A stretch of 64,000 nt of DNA from Marisa cornuarietis. Its lineage: Eukaryota > Mollusca > Gastropoda > Architaenioglossa > Ampullariidae. Of the stretch, positions 51,281 through 61,803 are shown one piece after another (positions within the stretch are counted from its first letter, which is position 1; the number at the start of each line of letters is the position of its first letter). Location of the stretch: positions 927,001-991,000 of the forward strand of contig SMMW01000635.1 of NCBI GenBank assembly GCA_004794655.1, given 5' to 3'. A program made the position numbers and the translations under genes. The notes beneath the pieces were generated by a model. The model searched no databases. It saw only the letters and a program-made list of their open reading frames with translations, and was not told the origin of the DNA.

Positions 51281-53715
51281 TGAGTCAGAAGTTGATTCCT
51301 GAACTCAAGTGACCATAGAGACGACTGCAGCGCAAGCAGCCTGTTGAAGGCATTGTCTGAGTAAACATTATCTGTTCTTAAATGGTAACTGCATTGACAC
51401 ATGTAAAGATAATGGGCAGAGTAAGCTAACAATTTGGAACCAGAAGACCTACACCCTTTTCACCTTGTGTGTAGCAAACACTGACACAAAGCCATTTCTC
51501 TGCTTACACAGCACATTCCTTCAGCATCCTTGATAAAGATTCTTATTAGCCTGTAGTGCAGTAATTACAGTTTTATCAGTTTGCCGTGGTCTTTCTAAAA
51601 TTTCTTCCCAGCAGCAGACAGTCAAAAACATCAAAAATCCTGAAGGGTTGCTAATTGTGTTTGTCACAACAGATATTTGTGTACATTTCTCTGTTAAACT
51701 TGTACATAATGCAAACATTTTTGTTCCTGTAATTAGTTGCAGTTTACCACGTTTTTCATGAAAATATGTACGCCACTTTCCACATCAGTGACATATGTTT
51801 AATATGGTTTTGAGTGCTGTAGTAAGTAAAGTAGGCTGGCCCTTGTGGGTTCTATTTGTCTGCATGTGGGAGAAAGAAAATGTGTGCTTGTGTATGTGCC
51901 TGTGTATTTTGGTGTAACTAGTATCAGATATTCCATTCCACTTCGTAGAATCACAAATGTCCTTTAAATGTCTTTGTGAGCAGATTTTAAAATGAAAGTT
52001 ATTTTAATTTGCCCATTGCAAGATTGTGGCATAATAAATAATGTGTATAAGATATAGAGATAAGTAGGTAAACTAAAATTTATGCTGTTAGTCATAATGA
52101 AGTAGTTTTATTTCATTTAATTAAAGCACCATTTTTACAGAGCACAGTTGACTTGCACAAACATACTTTTCATTTGAAATATTGTATAACCACTACATAC
52201 TTTGAGACATTGACTGGCATTGAGGCATGTGATATTATGACTACCCTTTAGATCTACAGATTTGCTGAAATAAGCTTCACTTAAGTTGCTGATGTAGTTG
52301 CAAAGGAATAACACTCTTTTGCCATCAAAAACATTATGTTGGAAGAAATCCATTGACTTTAACCTGCATTTATCAAAGTGTTGACATTTTCTCAAATTGT
52401 TGTAAGAGCAGTTGTCTGTATGTTCAGTTCTTTGACCTATCTATTACTGATAGAACCAGATATTTTTTGTTCTCAAAAATGATTTAACATGCAGATATGC
52501 ACCACATTAAGCTGAGCAGCTATAGTTTACTGAGCAGCAAATGGATGCTAAAATTTTTTTGTCAGCAAGTCTACACAGTTGTTCAGGTTCAAACAAATGA
52601 CCACAGTATTTACTATTCTCATTTTCCTTTCCCTTTTTTACATCATATGTGAATTAAGTTCACTTAAGTCAACAGTTACAAATGTCTTCAATGAAAAGCT
52701 TGGAAACATTGCTGTGATTTTTTTGTCTGAGTTTTCTTTGCACTCATGTAATGTCTACCCCCCCCTCCTCACCCTTTTTTTCAAAAGATTCAGAAGCAAG
52801 TTTGTTGCTGCTCTTAATAAATGCCAAAGTGTCTTTGTTACAGTGATTTGGTATATATTTTTGATGATCAGTTAAATTTAATAACAAGTGCACTGAAAAG
52901 TTATGTGGCATTAATATGTGGCATCTTTAAAGTGAGACTTTCTTGCCCCACCATTCCTGTGAGCACTTGTTGCTGAACAAACAGACAAATCTTGAACTCA
53001 AGCAAAGCTCGAATTTTGTGAAACCACCATCACTCATCCTGAATGCCATGCTTTATGTATTTTAGTAGCATACACTGTCTATTTTTTCTCCCTAAGATTT
53101 TATTATGTGTTTTACCTCATTTTTAATAATTTTTTGTCAGGTGCATAGTTGAGGTAACCAACACCAGGCATCTGTTTAAAAATCCACTTAGCTGTTTTTT
53201 AAGTAGCTGTGTTGGGTGAACTACCTGTAAGATATATGACTTCTTTGTGTTGCTGAAATGGTTAACTGCTGTAAATAATATTAGTGTTAATATTTGTCTG
53301 TTAATTTGTGGACATTTTGTCGGGCAAAAAGGCCATCCGATAACAATGCAGGAACACTGTTTTATGTCAGCGGTATTTATAGTGATGGCAAAACTAAAGT
53401 AGTTGAGTAAGGGGGGTTTCTTTAGTCTAGAGAGCACTTTAACAGAATGGTGCAGAACAGTGTTAAATGATCAAGTAAACAATTTTCACCTTTCCCTTTT
53501 TAAAATGCAAGTCAATATGCTCTGAAAAATTTAACTGAGATACAAAATATCTTCTCCTGCCCTGCCCCAATTATTATTATTCTTTTGAAGAAACAACAAA
53601 GGGTGTTAAATTATATAATAGTGAATCACTAAGTATAATCCAATATAAATTTTCTATTGCTGATAAGCATGTTTGCATATTTTTGTAGCCTACAATAAAG
53701 TGTTGAAAATAGATG
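51281..53715 (+). other. RACGAP1: Probable RACGAP1 3'UTR
   Basis: After the TGA at 51278-51280 there are about 2.4 kb of AT-rich sequence with no convincing reading frame or known repeat. A canonical AATAAA at 53694-53699 is followed within about 60 bases by a GT-rich stretch, the classic layout of a poly(A) site. An earlier AATAAA near 52032 could serve as an alternative proximal site. The extent is inferred from signals only. Confidence 0.5.
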
Positions 53716-54607
53716 TCTGGAGACTTGCATATGGTACAATCAAGATGTGTTTTGGTGTTTGTTCCATTGTTTTTCTCATGTCTGCATTATGAGAGGCAAG
53801 GCTGAACAGCCCCATTGAAAACATGTCCACGACTGAGTGTAAACAGTTATTTGAACCACGGATGGAAGATCTCCACTGGATGTTCTTGTATATCTCGATG
53901 AATTACTCAGAAAGTGTGCTGTGTGTGGGAAGTGGGTTGGCATTTAGGTTACTGTATGACATTCAGTGATTTCTACAATTTCGACTTTTATGGCTGTTTG
54001 GAAAATAAAAATAAAATTTATGCTTAAAATATTGAGTAGTATAGTCTAGAATATTGAATGCAATAATCATTTATGTTCCACAGCCTTCTGGGAAACGAGT
54101 GCAGGGTGAAATACTCCATGGATTAACCTCTTGCCTCGGCAAGCGATTCATTATGTTCTATTGAGATCTGCCGATCTTCGTAAAGGGTGTGAGTTGTTCC
54201 CTTGCTAGGAAGTCGAGCTTTCTTCCTTTGCTGGGTGTTTAGCGTAGCAGATGTTTTTTTCTTCACGTGTCCAAATGCGGATGTGTTACCACACATATGC
54301 CATGTAAAAAATTATCCCTTCTCGGTCACAATAGGCGAGTCATAGCTTTTTAAAACATTTTCAGTTGGTATATCGCCTGTACTGCGTGACTATGTACATT
54401 TTTTTATGCACTGCATTGGCAGCAACACTGTGACACTCAAACTTAACACCTGTTAATAGTGCACATTATTTTGTACCCTAACACCTAACTGAAAGGTCGG
54501 TGATATGGTTGCGGTTATTTAAGATTCTCGCTCTCTTTATCTTTTGGTAGCAACTCTGCGCAGATAATGAATTTCTATGAGCCTTTGTAAAAAAAAAAAA
54601 AAAATGG
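53716..54607. other. Intergenic stretch after RACGAP1
   Basis: AT-rich; nothing recognised before the SINE A copy at 54608. Confidence 0.45.
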
Positions 54608-54785
54608 GCGGCCCGGTGGGTCATCGGCTAACACCTGTCATCAATATGGTGAACGTTGGCTGTCCTGGGTTCAGATCTCATCTCGGGCACGCTGTTCTTT
54701 CTCTGTATGTGGCATCTGTTTACCGGGCTCCCTACCTTGCTGTAATATTGCTTTAGCTGCTGGCTCGGCGTAAAATATCAATTAT
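54608..54785 (+). repeat. SINE family A, full-length copy
   Basis: It begins GCGGCCCGGTGGGTCATCGG, continues CTGTCCTGGGTTCAGATCTC (B box) and the CTCGGGCACGCTGTTCTTTC core, and ends GCTGGCTCGGCGTAAAATATC. It lies just after an A-homopolymer, so the target duplication is unclear. Confidence 0.9.
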
Positions 54786-55849
54786 CCTCCTCTCCAACAC
54801 CTTTGACCAAAAATAAAAAAAATATGGGGGTGATGAACTGGTATAGGCAGTTCTTCAGGAAGCATATCACAGTACATGAAAGTAACATCCGAGAATGCAG
54901 GGTAATCCTGATGGAGCCACACACAAGAGAAAGTCTGAGGATTGCATCACAAGGCAACGCGGTTACCGTTGGTCGTCAGCTGAACATGAACCGTTACAAA
55001 TGGGGTGCTTCAAATACCGATCAGTCATTGCCGCCGTCACCGGGTCTCACCGAGCCAAGTACGCGAAGATTCTTTAACTTGTTTGACGGACTCATTCAAA
55101 AGTACTTTCTTCTTGTTGTTTTGGCTTAAACAGGCGATAAGCGTGGCGAAGTAGTTCAGCTGTCAGGCCAGAGCGCCCCACAAACGACCCAATAATGAGG
55201 ACTCGGCTTAAGCAAATCGTGATTGAAGTCGCCGGCAGTCAGCCTAAGGAAATGGTAAAGATTTTAATTTTTTTTTATACTTTAACAGCGAAGGCAGGGA
55301 CTGGACTGCCTTTCCTTCGACAGGTCGGTGGGAAGACATGACAAGACAATGAACCACATGTTGTACAGATCTATCACAAACGACCTCGCATTGATAACGA
55401 GCGTCTGCTGAGATTAACTGCGACGGTAGCGGGATAAGGAATAGTGTGACGAGTTTATACAGCGTGTGTTAAGCAGTCACCCTGGGCACACCTCATTAGG
55501 TGGCTTGTGCAATCACAGCTGTGGTGGGCTTGCTTTTGTCACGCCTCTTTTCTTCCGCATGTGCGGGCCTTACAGTTGGTGGGGGGGGGGGGAGTATGGA
55601 TATTTCGCTGAAAATAAGCAAAAAAGTATCAGCATAGAATTTTCGTTAAATCGCTTCTTGGGGCTAGCTCTTTCCGATACTTACGGTTGATATTTCATCC
55701 AAAACTCGTGGCCTGCCATTCATTTTTCATTTGCTCTCCGTTCATGTTGCCTCTCCTTGAGACGCCAAACGATAACCGCAATTGTCAACGGTTCAAAGGA
55801 CGTCGTAACCAACCAGTAAACGGCCAAGTCAGGTTAACGAAGTCTATCC
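54786..55849. other. No gene seen
   Basis: A 108-codon frame (54803-55129) has ordinary codon content but no recognisable domain or splice support. A G-homopolymer lies at about 55580. Confidence 0.4.
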
Positions 55850-56160
55850 CCCAATCCTCCCACCCCCACCCCAACTATCCCGCGCGCGGCACGCACAAAG
55901 ATCATCAACACCGCCCCCAGCGCAGCGTCAGTCGCTATTGATCTTAATGAAGTGGCCGTTTAAGACGACCGACGCCGCTGCTGATCGAAGTCTCTCACTA
56001 GGGGGCGCTGCTCCCGCTCAGTGGACACGCGTGATTAAGTGATTTAATCGGACGACTGTGTGTGTGGCGGGATGGGGGATGGGAGGATCACCTGATCCAT
56101 TCTGACGCCATTGCACGGCGACTGTATGAACTCCGCCACGGTAACTCTTTGTCAACAAGA
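55850..56160 (+). promoter_or_regulatory. CpG-rich probable promoter region of the 340-residue gene
   Basis: Local CpG density rises here (CCCGCGCGCGGCACGC near 55878, GACCGACGCCG near 55967, GGACACGCGTG near 56022) against an AT-rich background. A plausible splice donor (CCACG|GTAACT, about 56139/56140) could pair with the acceptor at 56850 ahead of the coding exon. No TATA box is seen. This is inferred from composition and position. Confidence 0.35.
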
Positions 56161-56895
56161 TCAATGACGCCTAGCAAGTTGAAACTTGGACTTTCTTGTC
56201 TACTATTTTTTTTTTTTTTTTTTGGCGTATACTGTTGCTTGGTCTAATTGTATGCAAATGAGAGCTAGAAAAGTCGGTGGTGACTGGCGGATGGAGGGTG
56301 TCGCGACACGCTACGCGCTGACCTCGGTGACATGAAACAGTAATTCTCCAGTGTCACGAAGCGCTGGTCAGCAGTTGTCCCCTGATTGCGACTGGTGTTT
56401 CAAGTCCAGTGAACCTTAGCAGCAGCGTATAGCTGTCCGTGTCCCTTGAAATGTTGGAACTCTTCGACCTCCTAAAACAGTGTTGTGCCTGCCGAATGAG
56501 TTTGCTTCACTAATGAACAATACCAGTCTACCAACACTGCTTGCCTTCGCAGCTGCCACCTACTTGTGTTGGCTCGAGAACTAGAGACTGAACAATGCGG
56601 GCAATGCTGAAGAAACGTGATTCCGTAGCACGGGTATAGACTGGCTCCCTGGGGTGCGACATATACCTTGGCCGGGTGGATCCTTTGCCAGACTGCTGTT
56701 TATCACTGTGACTGTTTTAGCTACCCAGCACCACATGCTCGGATACCAAGTAGACTGTTCAGCCAGGAGTTTTCTTCCTTCATATCAGCTGAAACGCACT
56801 AAAAGTATCTGCACATCTAAACTATGTACGAATTTCTTCGCTGTTTTTAGTGGATCGTTCAAAACTTGGGGTAGCAGAGAGTGTCAGTAGGTACC

Positions 56896-57918
56896 ATGCC
56901 AGCCGCAGCAGTCTTGGTCAACAGCGTTCGGGGACCTAGACCAGGGACCAGCTCCTCCCTGCCGAGAACGAGCGCTAGGCTGAAGACTGCAGAAAAACTG
57001 AGAGAGAATGGAAATCCTAGCGCAGGGGATGCCAGCCGTGGGTACGAGATCGAGCTGTTGGAGTACGAGTGGCCGGACTTGCCGCCACTGCCGGCCCTGA
57101 AGGACGCCATCACGCGCAGCCGCGTCAGCTATGGGATCAGCTATCTGCTTCCGGTGGACAAAGGGCGCAACTCCATCAACAACCACTTCCGGACGGACCT
57201 GCGTGCCATGTTCCAAGAGCCGTATGCCAGCGATGACCTGCGCTACGACGACGGCCGCGTGAAGCTGAGCGCCGCGGTGCACTTCCTCTGCAACACCAGC
57301 GCCACCAAGTGGACGCGCCGCCACCTGCAGTCCGTTCCTATCCGCCTTAACGCAGAATCTGAGCAGGCGCGGCAACTTTATAGCCATTCGGCGCCTTCTA
57401 GTGGCGCGGCCAGCAGGCGCATGGGTATCGACCCTCTGAAGCTGCGCACGCGCTCTAACCTCTTCCGGCCGCTCAAAGCCGCCGTGCCGCCCGAGCTGAT
57501 CAAGCTTCGCAAGGAGGTGGAGGAGATCGTCAGGTCGGTTCAGGAGGAGGTCGAAGCCTTAGAGGAGCAAAAGCATGCTGCCTCCCAACCACCAGACCTC
57601 GTCCCGCCTCGCGATCAGGACCCCGCCGCGCCAGAAGCGGGTGGCAGTAGGGTCCTGGCAGAAGCACGTGCACTCATCGCCGACAAAGAAGGAAGCGTCC
57701 GCGCCATTCCTGAAAGCACGAAGCAAGTCGCCCAGATTTCGCCTGGAAAATACGAAACGTACGAGATCTTGAAAGCTGCCAAGCCGCCGAAACCGCTTTT
57801 ACCCGACAGCGTCAAGTCCCAGTATCTGAGTGCGGAGAAGAATCAGGACATCTGGGAGTGGCTGCACCACGGAGAAGACCAGAACGACTTCGACTTCTTT
57901 TTGTCTGTGTGCGGGTGA
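56896..57918 (+). CDS. Uncharacterised 340-residue protein, single coding exon
   Basis: I do not recognise the family. The frame is open for 340 codons in GC-rich, codon-like sequence, unlike its AT-rich surroundings. An in-frame TAG at 56872 makes the ATG at 56896 the first ATG after a stop, with A at -3 as preferred by ribosomes. A polypyrimidine acceptor (TGTTTTTAG, to 56850) suggests a spliced 5'UTR. There is no signal peptide or membrane segment, and only two cysteines (132, 339), so it is probably intracellular. Visible parts: basic N-terminus (1-35); a Pro/aromatic patch EYEWPDLPPLPAL (56-68); a probable globular part (70-150: YGISYLLP, HFRTDLRAMFQEPY, KWTRRHLQSVP); a charged helix, possibly coiled coil (198-228); a Pro/Ala linker (229-255); and an acidic, aromatic C-terminus (IWEWLHHGED, DFDFF). 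Translation is likely; the function is unknown. Confidence 0.75.
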   Translation: MPAAAVLVNSVRGPRPGTSSSLPRTSARLKTAEKLRENGNPSAGDASRGYEIELLEYEWPDLPPLPALKDAITRSRVSYGISYLLPVDKGRNSINNHFRTDLRAMFQEPYASDDLRYDDGRVKLSAAVHFLCNTSATKWTRRHLQSVPIRLNAESEQARQLYSHSAPSSGAASRRMGIDPLKLRTRSNLFRPLKAAVPPELIKLRKEVEEIVRSVQEEVEALEEQKHAASQPPDLVPPRDQDPAAPEAGGSRVLAEARALIADKEGSVRAIPESTKQVAQISPGKYETYEILKAAKPPKPLLPDSVKSQYLSAEKNQDIWEWLHHGEDQNDFDFFLSVCG

Positions 57919-58780
57919 AGAAAGTAAACCTACTCTCGCTCTTTTGGAAGCTACCACCCCCTTCGTTCTCCTCAGAGTATAACTGTGCACCCCCATCCCC
58001 GCACCATCAGTCTGTGTGTAGTGACATGTGACGGATTCCGCGGTGCCAAAGTGTCGTTAGATCCTCTAACTTTTTTGGAAGTGAGGAAAATAAAAACGAT
58101 AGCTTTTAAGTCAAATCTTCGGAAACACTTCTATTGCTCAAACAGGTGTGTCGAAAATGCAGATCAGGGTATTCTTTTGTTTTTGTTTTCTGGTGGACAT
58201 TGCATCAACCATCATCTATTGGATGCTCCAGCGTCTCACATTTAACTTTCTTGTGTGACTTTCTTCCATCAAGTTCCTCGTATTTTCAGGTGCGGAACAA
58301 CACCTGTTTCGTCTTCTGTGTCCGTACAGTCTTTTTAGTTGCCGAGAGAAGTCTGTAACTGTAACATGAACCTGTTCAATGTAACTCGTCTTCTGCTGTC
58401 TTTATAAATACACCTGTTCCTATTAGCCTGCCGAATCTTTTTAGTGGGATCCATTACCTGTGACGAGGTTACATTACAACTGAATATCTGTCTGTCTGAT
58501 GTGTGTTTCATTTGTAATGGATCTACTCGGCAGTGTGCATGACAAATAATCAAAATACATCAAATGTTACTTTTGGAATTGTTGACGATCTTGATGGAAA
58601 TAACATATAAGCTGTGGACGATTCGATGAACGAATAAGCAAAAGTTTTATTATTGATTTGAACAGCTGCTTCACAAATACATGTGACAATTTTATTTCCA
58701 GTCTATGCTAATCAGCAGTCAGAATGGAGTGTTGAATTTCACTGTGTAGTGCTAAAACAAAATAAAGATGATTGCTAGTG
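57919..58780 (+). other. Probable 3'UTR of the 340-residue gene
   Basis: AT-rich sequence follows the TGA at 57916-57918. There is an AATAAA-type hexamer near 58088 and a stronger AATAAAG near 58762 followed by a T/G-rich stretch. No reading frame of note is present. Which poly(A) site is used cannot be told from sequence alone. Confidence 0.4.
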
Positions 58781-58852
58781 AATGCATTGTTTTAAAAAGT
58801 GTATACATGCAGCAATGTTTTTTCTATTATTTTAACGAGTCATGATTTAATT

Positions 58853-59174
58853 GAATCCTTCAAATCTGCACTGAAAACTCACCTCTTCCTCGAGCATTAC
58901 TCCTAACACAGTCCACACAATGCTCGTCCTTCTTACCCTCCCCCCTTCCACTCTTGCTACTTGTCTCCCCATCTTTCTCTGCAGAATCACTATATTCTCT
59001 GTTCCTGTTACTTGGTGTCTTTTTGTGTTTTCTATCTTTGTTTTCTGTTTGTCATCAGTATTGTCGTTCGTTCTTCCGTCCCTTGTATTCTATCCATGTG
59101 TCCATGTCTCTTCCCCGTTTTAAGCGCTAAGAGCATGCTTTCTATGAGTGCGAATATGCGCTATACAAATCTTC

Positions 59175-59205
<31 letters not shown>
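58853..59205 (+). mobile_element. 5'-truncated CR1/L2-like LINE, last ORF2 codons and 3' tail
   Basis: Plus-strand codons at 58853-58906 read ESFKSALKTHLFLEHYS and a stop, the typical C-terminus of CR1/L2-clade ORF2. About 240 bases of pyrimidine-rich 3'UTR follow, then TTTTAAGCGCTAAGAGCATG, ATATGCGCTATACAAAT and an (ATT)n tail. That ending is characteristic of the clade. It is truncated before the reverse transcriptase, so it is dead on arrival. The copy at 46436 is related. Confidence 0.8.
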
Positions 59206-59206
59206 T
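59176..59206 (+). repeat. (ATT)n microsatellite at the LINE tail
   Basis: About ten ATT units sit directly at the end of the LINE tail. They were most likely seeded by its priming repeat. Confidence 0.85.
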
Positions 59207-60395
59207 TAAACCATGAAATAATGTGTCGCGTGGCTGTGCGTGTATGTACAATAGTATAGCTTGACGACTGCTTATCCTTCTGAACTTCCTTTTAAGGAGT
59301 CTGTTAGTGAGAAGGTCTTAATGTTTATCATGCACGTTAGTGTAATCAAAATTGCTCGGTAATCATTTCAGTTTCTTACTCGAAACCACGATACTTAATT
59401 CCCTACTCCAAGACTGTAAATATATATACATATATTATTTTTCTTTTTTTAACCACTGCTTTTGTACATTTTCACCTTTCACTCTCTTTTATATTATGTT
59501 ATGGTTACTACCACTTCTTCTTTTGTACTAAGTTAATTACTTAGCTTATTTTCCCCTGTAAAGGACGAGGGCTAGATGAAATTAAGCATGTCTTGAAAGG
59601 CCGCTCTACTAAGGGAGCCTACTTTAAATGGGAAGGACGAAAATCTCTCTTAGTTGTTTCCCCTAGACTGTTATTTACCGAGAAGACAACTATAAACTAT
59701 TTTATCTTCATGCACAGTTATGTATTGCGTGTGTGTGCGCGCGCGTGTTACAACGTGTGGGTTCAACGACTACGTGATCAATATCATGAAAATTAAAAGG
59801 ATGCTTCCTGCAGATGGTTCTGCTGCTGTAAAAGTAAACAGCGTGAAAGGGATCGACCAGTGCACATTCTGCTTTAATTTATAAACCTTTATTTATGTTG
59901 TAATCTCGACTTTCCACTGGGTACACGAGAGTTTAATAGACACCGCAGGTCTGCTTTCGCAGCACGGGGACGCGTTGAAACATGTTCGATTATCTACGAT
60001 TTTAGACAGAAGGGTAACCGCAAGGTTATCAAGAAGGTTGGTTTTATTACCCTGGGGGCATGAGGGTCACTTCTAGACAATACACACCTTATAGTTTGTT
60101 GTCCTTAAAGGCGTTAGTTTTCAAATTATTATTTTTTTTTTTTATAGAAAAGTTGTTTTGATGGCCGAATGCAGTTTTGTTGGGACTAGACTCAACCTCG
60201 TCTCAAGAGAATATAAGTTAACAGAATTACATCAACATCAATCTGAATAAAATTTCAAGTGAAAGCTTTTCAAAAGAAATGTTTGGCTCGGAATATTAAG
60301 CAAGGCTGACACGAATAGCCTGGGATTTTTGAAGAAGCGGTACTAACATGAAGTTTAGCTACATTTTGCACAGCCAAGATAACAGAAATAACCAA

Positions 60396-60412
60396 TATAT
60401 ATATATATATAT
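60396..60412 (+). repeat. (AT)n microsatellite
   Basis: Eight AT units. A (GA)n run follows at 60618-60640. Confidence 0.8.
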
Positions 60413-60479
60413 GTTAACATACATTCAGACATACATGTCAGATAATGGTAAGGATAAGAAACGAGCTCTCACTTACATC

Positions 60480-60505
60480 ACGGACCTTCATTAAGAAAGG
60501 TCCGT
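60480..60505 (+). other. Perfect 9-bp stem hairpin
   Basis: ACGGACCTT, an 8-base loop, then AAGGTCCGT. It is not a histone stem-loop, and no gene lies beside it. Confidence 0.6.
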
Positions 60506-61646
60506 GCTTGCATCAATGCACTTGCCACTATCTAACAACCTGTACTTAAGTATAGCACATTTCGGTACTCCTTGTACACAGTTGTTCATGCATAAACATT
60601 CACTTAGTCTACATGCACAGAGAGAGAGAGAGAGAGAGATGATCGGGCAGACAGAAGGAGAAAGACAGCAAGCTATGTGAGGTGATATGGAGAGCGACGG
60701 TGTGTAATTATGTAAAGTGCTGCGATCTTTTGGAAAATTCTAGTGTCACCCGTTCTCCGTCACCTCAGCACAGTGAAAGATAATTTCCTTCATCAAACAA
60801 AACCCTCCAAAGGACATTTTTTTCCCCTTTATGGTGTGAGTGAGTGCTGCACCTGGCATGTCAGCTGGGAATCTGTCAACCAAACTGCGACATGAGGTTA
60901 AATGCGTGCATAAGAAAGAACAAATCTAATTTCTTCATAGCCATAAAATCTCATTATTAATATACCAAGTGTATATGATATGAACTCGCACAGACTTAGC
61001 ATGACACTCTTCAGGTCCCGTGCTGCTTCTCCGAAATTGCCAGAATATTATTTAATAAGACTGCAGGCACCAAAACAAGTTTATTTCTTTCAGGCCATTG
61101 TGATGACACCAGAAGGCAGGTTCATGCACTTGTTTCTGATAAAGACTCCATCTCCACTTTCAGTGAAAGAAAGTGTTTATTGCTCGCAGGCGACACACAA
61201 AGGCTGCGATAAATCCTTGTTGCTGCTCGAACAATATAGGGCCAGAGAAAATATTAAACTGGACGGTGTGCTGACGTTGGCTTAAGATGTTCATCTTTTT
61301 TGTTCGTAATCACAAAGCTTATGTGACAGAAAATAAACGCTTTTAATAAAAGAAATGCGAAAGGGGGATCTCTGTAGCTTTTTATTAATGAGTTTTGTGC
61401 GTCTGTAGGTCCTGGAAGATAACGATATCCTCTTATTTATCTGATATGATTTGTATTAATGCCAGATGCAATGTACCAGTATTTACTGACGAAGCTCTGG
61501 GTTTTAAACGTGAGCTACCTGTACCCAAAACGAAAGTAATTACCTACCTAAACCCCCACCTGACACCCGAATTCCGACGTTGCGCCGACGAGAAGATGTA
61601 GACAAAAGAGAGAAAGAAATAATTAACTGTTATCAAGGCAGACAAG

Positions 61647-61682
61647 TATAAAAGGGGTAGGGTGGACAAGACTCACCGTCAT
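61647..61682 (+). promoter_or_regulatory. TATA box and predicted start site of the sushi-domain gene
   Basis: TATAAAAG at 61647-61654 is followed by a G-rich stretch, with a plausible initiator (CCGTCATTAG) about 30 bases further on. That leaves about 125 bases of 5'UTR before the ATG at 61804. A strong TATA box is a feature of regulated or tissue-restricted genes and fits a secreted product. Confidence 0.55.
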
Positions 61683-61803
61683 TAGACCATTCTGCTCTCT
61701 CCGAGGAAGCAAGGGGCCATCATTCGTACTTTCTGTACAATACCTTTGGAAGTCGTAATACACAGGGAAGGAGCGCGTGCACTTTGTGCCAAGCTCTGGC
61801 ACC

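Larger units (their letters stand above)
59207..61646. other. Intergenic between LINE tail and sushi gene
   Basis: AT-rich with small microsatellites and the hairpin at 60480. The 101-codon frame at 60980 has no recognisable motif. Confidence 0.45.

Noticed and set aside
54803..55129. 108-codon plus-strand frame
   Set aside because: No domain, no supporting splice sites or promoter, next to a SINE; kept only as a note.
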